From positions 16,447-80,446 of the forward strand of contig JAAESI010000026.1 of NCBI GenBank assembly GCA_024229515.1: a DNA stretch of 64,000 nt, written 5' to 3'. Shown in pieces: positions 17,277 through 25,803 of the stretch (the stretch's first letter is position 1; the number at the start of each line of letters is the position of its first letter). Origin of the DNA: Pseudomonadota bacterium. GTDB lineage: Bacteria; Myxococcota_A; UBA796; UBA9615. Position numbers and translations under genes: made by a program. A model generated the notes under the pieces. That model worked only from the letters and a program-made list of their open reading frames with translations, was not told the DNA's origin and searched no databases.

Positions 17277-18587
17277 ATGGATCCCGTAGTCATCGTCGGC
17301 GGAGGCCCCGCGGGGGCTATGTGCGGCGGCATCCTCGCCAAGCATGGCGTCGACGTCGTGCTCTTGGAGAAGGCGCGCCACCCGCGCCCGCACCTGGGGG
17401 AGTCGCTTCAGCCGGCGGGGATCGACCTGCTGGAGGAGCACCTCGGCGTGGGGGACGCGATCGCGGCGGCGGGCTACGCCCACAAGTTCGGCGCGGTCTA
17501 CGTCTGGGGGGAGGCGCGGGAGCCCTGGAGCATCCTGTTCGACGAGCGGCTGGAGGCCTGCGTCGACACGATCACCGAGGAGGAGCTGCTCGCCAGCGAC
17601 TTCGAGAAGGCGTGGCAGGTCAACCGGTCGAGCTTCGACAAGATCCTGTTCGACGCCGCCGTCCGGCTCGGCGTGGACGCCCGGACCGACACCGAGGCGC
17701 GCAGCGTGCAGCTCGTCGACGGCCGCGTGCAGTCGGTCACCACCGGCGACGGCACCGTCATCCCCTGCTCCTTCCTCATCGACGCCTCGGGGCAGCGCTG
17801 CCTGATGGGCCGCACCCTCGGGGTGGTGGAGACGATCGAGGACCTCCGCTCGGTCGGCGTCTACGGCTATTTCCGAAACGCGGGAGGGGTCCCGGGGGCC
17901 TTGAACCGGCACGTGCAGTTCGTCGCCACGGTGCCCGAGGGGTGGATCTGGTTCATCCCCATCAGCGCCGAGCTCACCTCGATCGGGCTCGTGACGCGCA
18001 CCGCCCGGAAGCACTCCGAGGAGGAGTTCCTCGACATCCTGAGGCGGTCGCCGATCCCGCTGGAGGGCGGCGAGCTGATCGAGCACGAGGGGCAGTCGCG
18101 GGTGCTCCACGCCAAAGACTGGTCCTACGTCTGCACCCAGCTGGTGGGGGAGAACTTCGCGCTCGTTGGGGACGCTGCCTGCTTCGTCGATCCGATCCTC
18201 AGCGGCGGGGTCGACCAGGCCGTCCGCAGCGGCGCCAACGCCGCCGTCGCCCTGCTCCAGGCGATCGACGGAGGGGATGCCCGCACGCCGCTGGCGGAGT
18301 ACAGCGCCCAGCTGGGGCGGGAGTTCCGCTCCTACCTCCGCATGTGCCGCTACTGGTACGGCAACAACCGCGCCGTCGACGGCTTCTTCTGGGAGGCGCA
18401 CGAGCAGCTGGGGGCGGCGTCGCCGAGCACCCCGCTGCGGGCGTTCGTCTACTTGACGTCGGGACGCTACGCGGCCGACCGCCACCTCCAGGTTTTCATG
18501 GAGTGGCAGGAGAAGAAGATGTTCGAGGCGCTGGGGGTGGACCCGGATCAACTGGGCCAGGTGCTTGCCGACCGCCGGAATCAGTAG
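17277..18587 (+). CDS. Flavin-dependent halogenase-like FAD oxidoreductase
   Basis: 436 residues. N-terminal FAD-binding GGGPAG with VLLEKARHPR, then GESLQPAG, and the hallmark WxWxIP of tryptophan-halogenase-type flavoenzymes (WIWFIP, ~residue 223), followed by the second flavin motif GDAACFVDPILSGGVDQA. Length and motif spacing fit the single-component FADH2-halogenase branch (CmlS/CndH-like) that usually acts on carrier-bound or phenolic substrates, but non-halogenating relatives share these motifs. The catalytic Lys cannot be assigned with certainty. It lies 14 bases after the RNA ligase remnant and converges on a radical SAM gene with a 7-base overlap, next to two more radical SAM genes, suggesting a biosynthetic context. 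Confidence 0.8.
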   Translation: MDPVVIVGGGPAGAMCGGILAKHGVDVVLLEKARHPRPHLGESLQPAGIDLLEEHLGVGDAIAAAGYAHKFGAVYVWGEAREPWSILFDERLEACVDTITEEELLASDFEKAWQVNRSSFDKILFDAAVRLGVDARTDTEARSVQLVDGRVQSVTTGDGTVIPCSFLIDASGQRCLMGRTLGVVETIEDLRSVGVYGYFRNAGGVPGALNRHVQFVATVPEGWIWFIPISAELTSIGLVTRTARKHSEEEFLDILRRSPIPLEGGELIEHEGQSRVLHAKDWSYVCTQLVGENFALVGDAACFVDPILSGGVDQAVRSGANAAVALLQAIDGGDARTPLAEYSAQLGREFRSYLRMCRYWYGNNRAVDGFFWEAHEQLGAASPSTPLRAFVYLTSGRYAADRHLQVFMEWQEKKMFEALGVDPDQLGQVLADRRNQ

Positions 18588-19900
18588 CCGATCATCACCT
18601 CGGCGAGCCGGTCCTCCGGCACGCCTTCGAGCTCCGGCGGGAACGTCACCGTCGCCTGCTGCTCCCGCCCCAGATCGAACCGCTCCAGCAGCAGCTCCCC
18701 GAAGGCGACGTCGTCGCCGGGCGTGCGCCCGATCACACCGTCGCCGAGCGTGATGGCGTCGCCCAGCCGCTCCGCGCAGAAGGCGTAGACGGCCGATGGC
18801 TTCCACCCGAACAAACGCCGCGCCAGCCGCAGGTCCGCAGGCCGGTTGCGGACGAGGCAGTTGAACAGGAAGCACTCCAGCTCCTCGTCGATGCTGGCGA
18901 TGCGCCGCCCGATCACCGCGTTCGGGTCGCGCAGGTACTGCTGGGTCGTCGGGTTCTTGAAGTAGCAGTGCAGCGGGAGCCGGTTGTTGGCCGACGGCCC
19001 CAGGCCCACCAGCGGCGCGTGGGCGGTCATCGTCTCGTGCAGCTGCAGGTTGTCGTGGTCGGGGAGGCCGGCCTCCCCCACGAGCCGGCGGGCCAGCTCG
19101 ATCTGCTCGGCTCGCTCGCGCACGAAGCGGTCGGTCGCGGCCTCATCGGTGAAATCGAACGCGTAGCCCTCGTACGGGTTGAACGTGTACAGTGAGATCC
19201 GAGTCGGGCGGAGCTGGATCGCGGTGCGCACGGTGTGCTCGACGTTAGCGAGGTTGCTTCCCGGGATACCGACGATCACGTCCAGGTTCAACCGGTCGAA
19301 GCGATGGGACTCCAGCAGCGCGAGCTTGGCGTTCACATCGAACCCGACGAGCCGTTTGTTCGCCGCGAGCGCGTCCTCGTCCAGGTTCTGCAGGCCGACG
19401 GACAGGCGGGTCACCCCGTGGCGCTTCATCGCCTCCAGCTTGGGGGCGGTGAGGCTGGGGAGATCGGACTCCAGGCTCCACTCGGCGACGTCGCCCAGGT
19501 CGAAGCGGTCCGCGAGGGTGCCCAGCAGGGTCTCCAGTTGGGCCGGAGTCAGCGCGCCGGGGGTGCCGCCGCCCAGGTAGACGGTTCGGAACGGCGTGCC
19601 TTCGAGGATCGGGGCGAGCGCGTCGGCCTCGTCGATCAGGCTCTGCAGCCAGACGCCGACGGTGCCGTCGACCAGCCGCCTCTCCAGGTAGCAGAAGGAG
19701 CACTCCTGGAGGCAGTAGGGGACGTGCACGTACAGCCCCAGGCGGGCGCGGAGCTCATCGGGCACGTCGGGGTCGGCGAGCCAGGCCCGCCACGCGTCGG
19801 TCTTGCTGAAGTCGGGCAGGGGCCGATACAGGGGGATCGGCATCTCGTGGTTGAGCTGCCGCCACGTCTTGGCGATCAGGGTCCGGAACGCCGCACGCAC
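18581..19900 (-). CDS. HemN/HemW-like radical SAM protein
   Basis: 439 residues from GTG 19900 (ATG 19843 is an alternative). Contains YVHVPYCLQECSFCYLERR with the CxxxCxxC cluster motif, the glycine motif VYLGGGTPGALTPAQLE, and RLSVGLQNLDEDALAANKR followed by LDVIVGIPG, all as in coproporphyrinogen dehydrogenase-like enzymes (HemN, HemW, HemZ, ChuW). The C-terminal ~150 residues carry the HemN-C-like winged-helix region (VGLGPSANNRLPLHCYFKN). Unlike true HemN it sits apart from the heme genes 9 kb away. Its start lies 32 bases from the divergent radical SAM operon. Role could be heme delivery, methylation, or the same pathway as the adjacent operon. Confidence 0.82.
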   Translation of the reverse strand: MRAAFRTLIAKTWRQLNHEMPIPLYRPLPDFSKTDAWRAWLADPDVPDELRARLGLYVHVPYCLQECSFCYLERRLVDGTVGVWLQSLIDEADALAPILEGTPFRTVYLGGGTPGALTPAQLETLLGTLADRFDLGDVAEWSLESDLPSLTAPKLEAMKRHGVTRLSVGLQNLDEDALAANKRLVGFDVNAKLALLESHRFDRLNLDVIVGIPGSNLANVEHTVRTAIQLRPTRISLYTFNPYEGYAFDFTDEAATDRFVRERAEQIELARRLVGEAGLPDHDNLQLHETMTAHAPLVGLGPSANNRLPLHCYFKNPTTQQYLRDPNAVIGRRIASIDEELECFLFNCLVRNRPADLRLARRLFGWKPSAVYAFCAERLGDAITLGDGVIGRTPGDDVAFGELLLERFDLGREQQATVTFPPELEGVPEDRLAEVMIGY

Positions 19901-19932
19901 ACCCCACCGTAGCAGCGGGGTACGCTGCGCCG

Positions 19933-21855
19933 ATGACGTCGCTGGCCCGCGCCTTCGAGGCCAACTCGGAGCTCCTGCAGTTGGAGGCGGGTCTCCGCGC
20001 GGTGATCAAGCGGGAGCGCATCCCGGTCAGCCGCGTCGCCGAGGAGGCGACCTTCTTCTCCAGCCGGGGGCTCGTCGCCCACTACGACCCGGACTGGGAG
20101 TACGGCGGTTCGGCCCACGATCTGGTCGACGTCGCCGGCACCGGCCACACCAGCCTGTTCGTCGCCCGCGATCGCGGCCCCGCGGAGGAGGCGCTCGCGT
20201 TGAGCCAGGCCGAGGCGGGGGCGGGCGCCCGACCGGACGCCTCCGGCCGCATCGGCGAGCTGCTCGGCTACCCCCGCTGCTGCATCGACGCCTGGCTCGG
20301 CGGCCTCAACAGCCCCACCAGCCCACGGGGTCCCGCGGGCATCTACCTGGACGCGTGGCAGCGCACCGATGGTGCCTTCGACCCCCGCCTGAACCGACTC
20401 GGGGCGGGGCTCCAGGCGATCAGCCACCGGCCCTGCCGCTACGACTGCGCCCCCAGCATCGAGCTCGCCGACCGCACGCTCGCGGTCATGGACGAGGCCG
20501 CCCCGGGGGTGCGCGACCGCTTCGGTGCCGACGCCGCGCAGGCGGTGGTGGTCTGGTCCGGGGACCGGTGGCGGTCGTTCGCGGGCACGTGGGAGGGGGA
20601 TCGGCTCCGCATCGATCGCTGGCGGGGGCCTCCCGCGGCGGAACTGGCGCCCCTGGACGCGGCCCTCGCGGGGGCGACGGCGCTGCGGTGGCGGCCCGGC
20701 GCGGTGGAGGTGGAGACCGCCGGGGGCGGCTGGGAATCGTTCAGTGAGGCGTGGCCGCTGGAGCTGCCCTGGCTGTTCCCGTTCGATGGCGGCCCGACCC
20801 CGAAGCGGCCCGGCGCCATCGCGATCGGGGCCCGCGTCGACGCGGGCCCGCTGCGCCTCGACCGGGCGCTGCTCGTCGGGGACCTGCGCCGCCAGGGGCT
20901 GGAGGTCACCCTGACCGATGCCTCCGAGCCGGCCCCGCCGGGATGCCCCCCCGACCCGACCGGGGTGGGAGGGCGCCGCGGACGGCTGCTCGGGGCGCTC
21001 GCCACGATCTTCGGCACGAAGCCGGTCGTACCCGCCATCGAAGGGGCTCCTGCGCCCTTCGACCCGGTCCGGTCGACCGATACGGGCGAAGAACTGCGCC
21101 GCGTCGACTTCGGCCGGGCCGACGAGTTCGAGGCCGGACTGGGGCCGACGTGGCCTGTCCCCGGCTGGACCGGAGGGGTCGGCGACGCAGTCCTGCACGA
21201 CGCGCTCCGGGCCGCTCGCCGCCACCTCGGCTGCCTGGACGAAGTGGGCATCACGGCGCTGGACCCGTGGCCCGAGCTGGGGGAGCTGGCGTCCGCGTTG
21301 GCCGATCTCCGGCTGAGCGGCTGCACCCTCCGGCTGCGCGGGACCGCCTCGGGGATCCTCGCGGCGGAGTCGGACCTGCGCGCCCTGCTCCCGACGCTGG
21401 GGGCCCGGGTGGTGCTCCACGGGGTCCGCCTGGGGGCTGAGGATGCTCCGGCGCTGCAGGCCCTCCGCCGCCTCCACGCGGCCGCGCCCGAGGCCTTCGA
21501 TCCGTTCGTCCGAGGGGGCGTCGACGGCGCCGCCTTGAGCGCTTCGGCCGACGCCCTCGATCTGGAGGAACTGGCGCCTGCGGCCGACCCCGGCCGCCGG
21601 GCCGAGCGAGCCTCCGCGATCGGCCCCGTGCGGGTCGGGCAGGCCCTCGGGAAGCGGTGGCACGTCGCCGATCTCATCGTCGGGCGGCGGGTGCGTGTGG
21701 TCCTGGACGACGGCGACCAACGGGTCGTGCTTCGCCACGCTCCCGGCTGGACGGCGGCCGTCGAGGAGGGGCCCTCGCGAGCGGGAAGCCTGCTGGCGCG
21801 GGTCACCGAGGAGCTGCTCCGCGCGGGGCCGACGCCCTGGCCGGGGATCCTGTGA
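19933..21855 (+). CDS. Unrecognised protein with YPRCC and CRYDC cysteine motifs (DUF483-like segment)
   Basis: 640 residues, first gene of a four-gene coupled operon. The N-terminal ~190 residues contain GELLGYPRCCIDAW (~residues 108-121) and HRPCRYDCAPSIELADR (~164-180); the paired and spaced Cys suggest a metal site or redox centre, and the GYPxCC signature recalls the uncharacterised DUF483 family. The rest is rich in Ala/Arg/Pro with no motif I recognise; the end (SLLARVTEELLRAGPTPWPGIL) resembles the C-termini of Fe-S/radical-SAM-associated helper proteins only loosely. No signal peptide, so cytoplasmic. Its stop overlaps the start of the following lipoprotein (TGATG). A scaffold or accessory for the two radical SAM enzymes downstream is an inference. 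Confidence 0.7.
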   Translation: MTSLARAFEANSELLQLEAGLRAVIKRERIPVSRVAEEATFFSSRGLVAHYDPDWEYGGSAHDLVDVAGTGHTSLFVARDRGPAEEALALSQAEAGAGARPDASGRIGELLGYPRCCIDAWLGGLNSPTSPRGPAGIYLDAWQRTDGAFDPRLNRLGAGLQAISHRPCRYDCAPSIELADRTLAVMDEAAPGVRDRFGADAAQAVVVWSGDRWRSFAGTWEGDRLRIDRWRGPPAAELAPLDAALAGATALRWRPGAVEVETAGGGWESFSEAWPLELPWLFPFDGGPTPKRPGAIAIGARVDAGPLRLDRALLVGDLRRQGLEVTLTDASEPAPPGCPPDPTGVGGRRGRLLGALATIFGTKPVVPAIEGAPAPFDPVRSTDTGEELRRVDFGRADEFEAGLGPTWPVPGWTGGVGDAVLHDALRAARRHLGCLDEVGITALDPWPELGELASALADLRLSGCTLRLRGTASGILAAESDLRALLPTLGARVVLHGVRLGAEDAPALQALRRLHAAAPEAFDPFVRGGVDGAALSASADALDLEELAPAADPGRRAERASAIGPVRVGQALGKRWHVADLIVGRRVRVVLDDGDQRVVLRHAPGWTAAVEEGPSRAGSLLARVTEELLRAGPTPWPGIL

Positions 21856-22778
21856 TGCGCTGGTGGTGGAGCCTGGCGACGCTTCCCCTCCTGGGCTGCC
21901 CGACGGCGAGCCCCGATGACGACGACAGTTCCGTCATCGCTGACGACGACGACGACGACGACAGCACGACCTCCAACGACGACGACTCGGCGCCCGCGGA
22001 TGACGACGACTCGGCGCCCGGGGACGACGACGACTCTGCCGAGCCGGCCTTCGACCTCAGCGATCCGGCGGTGGTGGTGGAGCGCTTCTTCCACACCGTC
22101 GAGCTTCGGTTCGCCCTCCACACCCACCGGCTTGGCTCCGCCGCCGGCGACGACCTCTGCCCCAGCGTCGCGGGCGAGGATCCGGAGGTCCTCACGGGCG
22201 GCTGCACCTCCGCCGACGGACGAACCTTCGAGGGCACCCTCGAGCGCACCACCACCACGGTCGAAGCGGGGGGCCTGCGAACCGAGTACGTCGGCACCGG
22301 CTGGCGCGTGGCGGGGGCCGGCGCGGGCTTCCTCAGCGTGGGGCTGGACGGCACCGGAACGGTGGAGACCACCGGCGACGACGACGCCGGCGTGGGCGAC
22401 TGGCAGATGGACGGGACCATCGAGTACGACCCCGCGGGACCGACGGCGGGGCTGCTCCCGCCGGTGGTCGTCGGCCAGCACGCCCTGCACGTGGAGTGGG
22501 GGCCCGAGTCGGCCGACCGGCACGTCTTTACCGCCGATCTGCTGGTGCCCGACGCGGGCCGCTACACCGCCGACCTGCAGCTGGACAAGCTGGACAAGCT
22601 GGACAAGCTGGACGGCCCCTGCGACGCCTACGCCGAGACGTCCCACGCCCGCATCGAGGCGGCGGGGCGCACCGCCGAGCTGCTCGTCGCCAGCGATCCC
22701 GAGCCCTGCGACCTCTGCTTCCCGTGGGTTTTGGATGGCGTTGCCCAGCCCGAGCCGGCCTGCATCCAGCTGCGATGA
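21855..22778 (+). CDS. Poly-Asp lipoprotein within the radical SAM operon
   Basis: 307 residues from ATG 21855. Signal peptide MRWWWSLATLPLLGC with lipobox LLGC, then about 45 residues dominated by Asp runs (DDDDS units), then a ~240-residue beta-rich domain with several Cys (DLCPS, TGGCTSADG, GPCDAY, EPCDLCFPW, PACIQLR). A perfect tandem repeat gives LDKLDKLDKLD at ~243-253. It overlaps the preceding gene by one base and the next radical SAM gene by four (ATGA). An exported lipoprotein translated inside a radical SAM operon is unusual; it could be a substrate or surface component of the system. No family recognised. Confidence 0.75.
   Translation: MRWWWSLATLPLLGCPTASPDDDDSSVIADDDDDDDSTTSNDDDSAPADDDDSAPGDDDDSAEPAFDLSDPAVVVERFFHTVELRFALHTHRLGSAAGDDLCPSVAGEDPEVLTGGCTSADGRTFEGTLERTTTTVEAGGLRTEYVGTGWRVAGAGAGFLSVGLDGTGTVETTGDDDAGVGDWQMDGTIEYDPAGPTAGLLPPVVVGQHALHVEWGPESADRHVFTADLLVPDAGRYTADLQLDKLDKLDKLDGPCDAYAETSHARIEAAGRTAELLVASDPEPCDLCFPWVLDGVAQPEPACIQLR
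22581..22613 (+). repeat. 9-bp tandem repeat (LDK codons)
   Basis: Three perfect copies of CTGGACAAG plus a partial fourth, in frame in the lipoprotein gene. The exact codon identity points to recent slippage expansion. Confidence 0.9.
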
Positions 22779-24046
22779 GCGCCGACCCCACCGACGCCGC
22801 CGTCCGCACCCTCCTGGGGGTCCCGCCGCGGTTCCCCCTGCGCTGGTCGCGGGAGGGCGGGGGAGGGGACCGAGGCTTCGGCACCCTCCGCGTCGAGGTC
22901 CCCATCGCCGGCCAGCCGCCCCTGGTGCTGGGGGTCGCGGAGGCGGAGGAGGGCCGCCCTGCCGTCGCCGAGGCGGGGGAGCTGCAGCTGCTGTGCGCCG
23001 ATGAGGATTCCGATCCGGCTCGCGCGGCCTTGCGGGACAAGCTCGCGGCTCGATTCGTCGCCGCCGCTGAGGCCCAGCCGTCGGCCCTCGCGCAGCTTCG
23101 CGGGGGGGCCGACCGCTTCGACCAGCTGCAGGCCCACTTCGCCGCCGCCGGGGCCGATCCGTGGCACTCCGACGAGGGCGAGGACTGCTACCGCATCGGC
23201 ATCCTCCGGCTCGGGTTCCGCTGCAACCAGGACTGCCCCTTCTGCTGGCAGGGCCGCTCCTGGCCGGACGCCCCGGCGGGGTCCCGCGAACGCATCGACG
23301 CCCTCGCGGACCGCGGCGTGGCCCAGCTGTCGATCACCGGCGGCGAGCCCACGGTCTACAAGGAGCTGCCCGCCCTGATCGCCCACGGCGTCGCGCGCGG
23401 CCTCCGGGTCGGCCTCCAGACCAACGCCATCGCCCTCGCCAACCCGGGGACCCTCGCCCGCGTCGTGGAGGCGGGGCTGAGCGAGGTCTTCGTCTCCCTG
23501 CACAGCGCCGACGAGGCGGTCTCGGACGCCATGACGCGCGCCCCCGGCACCTGGAAGCGCACCGTCGCCGGGATCGCGGCTTGCCTCGCGGCGGGCCTGC
23601 GCGTGCGCCTCAACTGCGTCGTCGGAGCCACCAACGCCGCCGGCCTGGTCGACCACGCTCGGTTCGCGATCGAACGGTTCCCGGGGCTGCACGGCGTCAG
23701 CTACTCGCACCCCAACCGCGCGTTCGATCCCGCCGCCTACCGGCGCGCCTCGGTTCCCCTGGACGAGGTCGCGGGCCCGCTGACCGACGCCGCTCGGCTT
23801 CTGCTCGATGGGGGCGTCGCGGTCGAGGTGCTGGGCACCTGCGGCGTGCCCCCCTGCGTCGTCCAGGACGTGCCGGAGCTGCTCCGGGTGGTGGCCCCCG
23901 ACGCGTTCCCCGCGCTCGACTCCACCGACCGTCGGTACGGCCCCGACTGCGACCGCTGTGAGTTCCGGCCCGGCTGCCTGGGGTTGCGGCGCGAGTACCA
24001 CGACCAGCACGGGTTCCGAGGCCTGCGCCCGGTGGTTTCGTCGTGA
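22775..24046 (+). CDS. Radical SAM enzyme with C-terminal auxiliary cysteine cluster
   Basis: 423 residues from ATG 22775 (ATGA overlap with the lipoprotein gene). An N-terminal ~130-residue extension of unknown type precedes the radical SAM core: GFRCNQDCPFCWQGRSW (CxxxCxxC, ~residues 149-165), ITGGEPTVYKEL (SAM-binding GGE), GLQTNAIAL, SLHSADEAVSDAMT. The C-terminus has GTCGVPPC and CDRCEFRPGCLGLRREYHD, a SPASM-like Cys-rich set that likely binds an auxiliary Fe-S cluster, as in enzymes that modify peptides or metabolites. Coupled to the next radical SAM gene by GTGA. The substrate is not evident. Confidence 0.85.
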   Translation: MSADPTDAAVRTLLGVPPRFPLRWSREGGGGDRGFGTLRVEVPIAGQPPLVLGVAEAEEGRPAVAEAGELQLLCADEDSDPARAALRDKLAARFVAAAEAQPSALAQLRGGADRFDQLQAHFAAAGADPWHSDEGEDCYRIGILRLGFRCNQDCPFCWQGRSWPDAPAGSRERIDALADRGVAQLSITGGEPTVYKELPALIAHGVARGLRVGLQTNAIALANPGTLARVVEAGLSEVFVSLHSADEAVSDAMTRAPGTWKRTVAGIAACLAAGLRVRLNCVVGATNAAGLVDHARFAIERFPGLHGVSYSHPNRAFDPAAYRRASVPLDEVAGPLTDAARLLLDGGVAVEVLGTCGVPPCVVQDVPELLRVVAPDAFPALDSTDRRYGPDCDRCEFRPGCLGLRREYHDQHGFRGLRPVVSS

Positions 24047-25803
24047 CGCGGCGCATCGCGCTGCTGGACATCCAGCGGTCCGAGGTCGACTTCGGGGGTG
24101 ACTTCGCGGGGTCGCGGGAGCTCCAGTTCGCGGCGTCGGATCTGCGCCTGCGGGGGCACGACGTCGTGCTGATGCGGCAGATCGTCGGGGTGCTCGGCCA
24201 GCACTGGGACGAAGGCGCCCGGCAGCGTCTGCGGGCCCGCCTCGACGGCTTCGGCGCGGTGGTGCTCAAGGTGCACGTGGACGCCGACTTCATCGCCGGT
24301 CTCCGGGCCGACGGCGTGCACGCCGTGTTCCTCGCGGGCGCGCTCATCGACCCCCCCGTGGGGACCTACGACGCGGTCGTGCAGGCGTCCGCGCGCTGGC
24401 CCCTGGTCGACGCCCTGGAAGCCTGGGCGGAGGACCGCCGGAGCGACGCCCTCGCCCTGCCCCCGTCCCCCGGGGCGGATCCGTTCGCCGACGAGGAGCA
24501 CTTCGCCCCCGCCACCGAGTTCGTGGACGAGGACGGAACCGTTCGGCCCTACGCCCGCTTCGCCCTGGTGACCAACCGGGGCTGCCCCTACGCCGCCGAT
24601 CCGGACGACAGCCCGGCGTTCGAAGGCGTCGATCTGCAGGGCCCCCTGCGCCGGTTGGGCTGCACCTTCTGCGAGATGGGGGGCGACTACCGCCGGCTGG
24701 CCGTGCCCGACTACCTGGGCTTCCTCCGGCACCAGATCCGGTACTACGCCGAGCGTGCGCCCGGGGCCGAGGTGCTGCTGGGCGACGAAGCCGGGGCCGA
24801 CATCCTGGGAGCGCTGCTGGACCGCCTCGTCGACGGCGACGTGCCCCCCGCCCGCATCCTCGTGAAGGCGCGCGCCGACGGCCTGCTCGCCCGGGCCGAC
24901 CGGTTCCGCCGCAGCCTGACCCGCGCCCGCGCCGCCGGCCACTCCGTGGTGCTGTTCCTCGTCGGACTCGAGAACTTCTCCGCCGCCGAGCTGCTCCGGT
25001 TCAACAAGGGCATCACCTCGGCGGATCTGGACCGCTGCCTGGAGCTGTTGGGGAGCCTGGAGGCAGAGTTCGGCGACGCCTTCTCGCTGCGTCGGTACAC
25101 CGGCCACGGGTTCGTGCTGTGGACCCCGTGGACGACGCTGGAAGACCTGGAACAGAACCTCGCCGGGTTCGATCGGCACGACCTCCGCACCCTCAGCAGC
25201 AAGGCCCCCTTCTCCCGCCTGCGGCTCCACCCGTGGGCGCCGCTGCACCGCCTCGCGGAGCGTGACGGGCTGCTCGATCCGGAGGGACGCACGGGCCTGC
25301 GCCACCACCTCGGCTACGCCACCGACGAGGTGCCGTGGCGGTTCGCCGACCCCGCCGCGGCGCTGGTCTACGAACTGCTGTCGGCGGGCATCGAGGCCCA
25401 GGGCGAGGCGACCGCGTTCGAGTTGCTGGCTGACGCCGTCGTCGCCGTGCGCGAGCTGGAGTCCCTCCCCCCCGACGCGTTCGCCCTCGCCGCCGCCTTC
25501 GCCGCGCGCGTGCCCACCCGGCGCCTTCCGAGCGGTGCTGAGCTGACCGCGGCGGTCCGTCGGCTCGCCGCGGCCGACAAGCTCGAGCCCTACCGCTTCG
25601 TGCGCGCCGAGGTCGCCGAAGACGGCCCCATCCTGCGGTTTCGCGCGGGGAACCGAGACCTCGTGCTGCTGTTGGAGGGTCGGCGCGCCCGCGCCCTGGA
25701 CTCAGCCGACGCGCCGTTCGCCGCCGTCCTGACCGACGCGATCGCTCAGGCGGCCAGCAGCGCCACGGCGATGAACACCGCGATCCACTCCGGCTCGAAG
25801 TAG
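24043..25803 (+). CDS. Radical SAM protein with N-terminal B12-binding-like domain and atypical Cx25CxxC motif
   Basis: 586 residues from GTG 24043. Residues 1-120 resemble a degenerate cobalamin-binding Rossmann domain (IALLDIQRSEVDFGGDFAGS ... DVVLMRQIVGVLGQHW). The core starts at ~175 with TNRGCPYA, but the next two cysteines come only at RLGCTFCEMGGDYRR, giving C-x25-C-x2-C instead of C-x3-C-x2-C; the intervening loop is acidic. Downstream are VLLGDEAGADILG, RILVKARADG, LFLVGLENFSAAELLRFNKGI and GHGFVLWTPWTTLEDLEQNL, with the layout of B12-type radical SAM proteins. The C-terminal ~200 residues are unknown. It ends overlapping the convergent membrane-protein gene by 58 bases. Last gene of the operon. 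Confidence 0.78.
   Translation: MTRRIALLDIQRSEVDFGGDFAGSRELQFAASDLRLRGHDVVLMRQIVGVLGQHWDEGARQRLRARLDGFGAVVLKVHVDADFIAGLRADGVHAVFLAGALIDPPVGTYDAVVQASARWPLVDALEAWAEDRRSDALALPPSPGADPFADEEHFAPATEFVDEDGTVRPYARFALVTNRGCPYAADPDDSPAFEGVDLQGPLRRLGCTFCEMGGDYRRLAVPDYLGFLRHQIRYYAERAPGAEVLLGDEAGADILGALLDRLVDGDVPPARILVKARADGLLARADRFRRSLTRARAAGHSVVLFLVGLENFSAAELLRFNKGITSADLDRCLELLGSLEAEFGDAFSLRRYTGHGFVLWTPWTTLEDLEQNLAGFDRHDLRTLSSKAPFSRLRLHPWAPLHRLAERDGLLDPEGRTGLRHHLGYATDEVPWRFADPAAALVYELLSAGIEAQGEATAFELLADAVVAVRELESLPPDAFALAAAFAARVPTRRLPSGAELTAAVRRLAAADKLEPYRFVRAEVAEDGPILRFRAGNRDLVLLLEGRRARALDSADAPFAAVLTDAIAQAASSATAMNTAIHSGSK

Noticed and set aside
18581..19900. True oxygen-independent coproporphyrinogen oxidase (hemN)
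   Set aside because: It shares the fold and CxxxCxxC, but is placed with other radical SAM genes and lacks enough diagnostic N-terminal residues to claim the HemN reaction.
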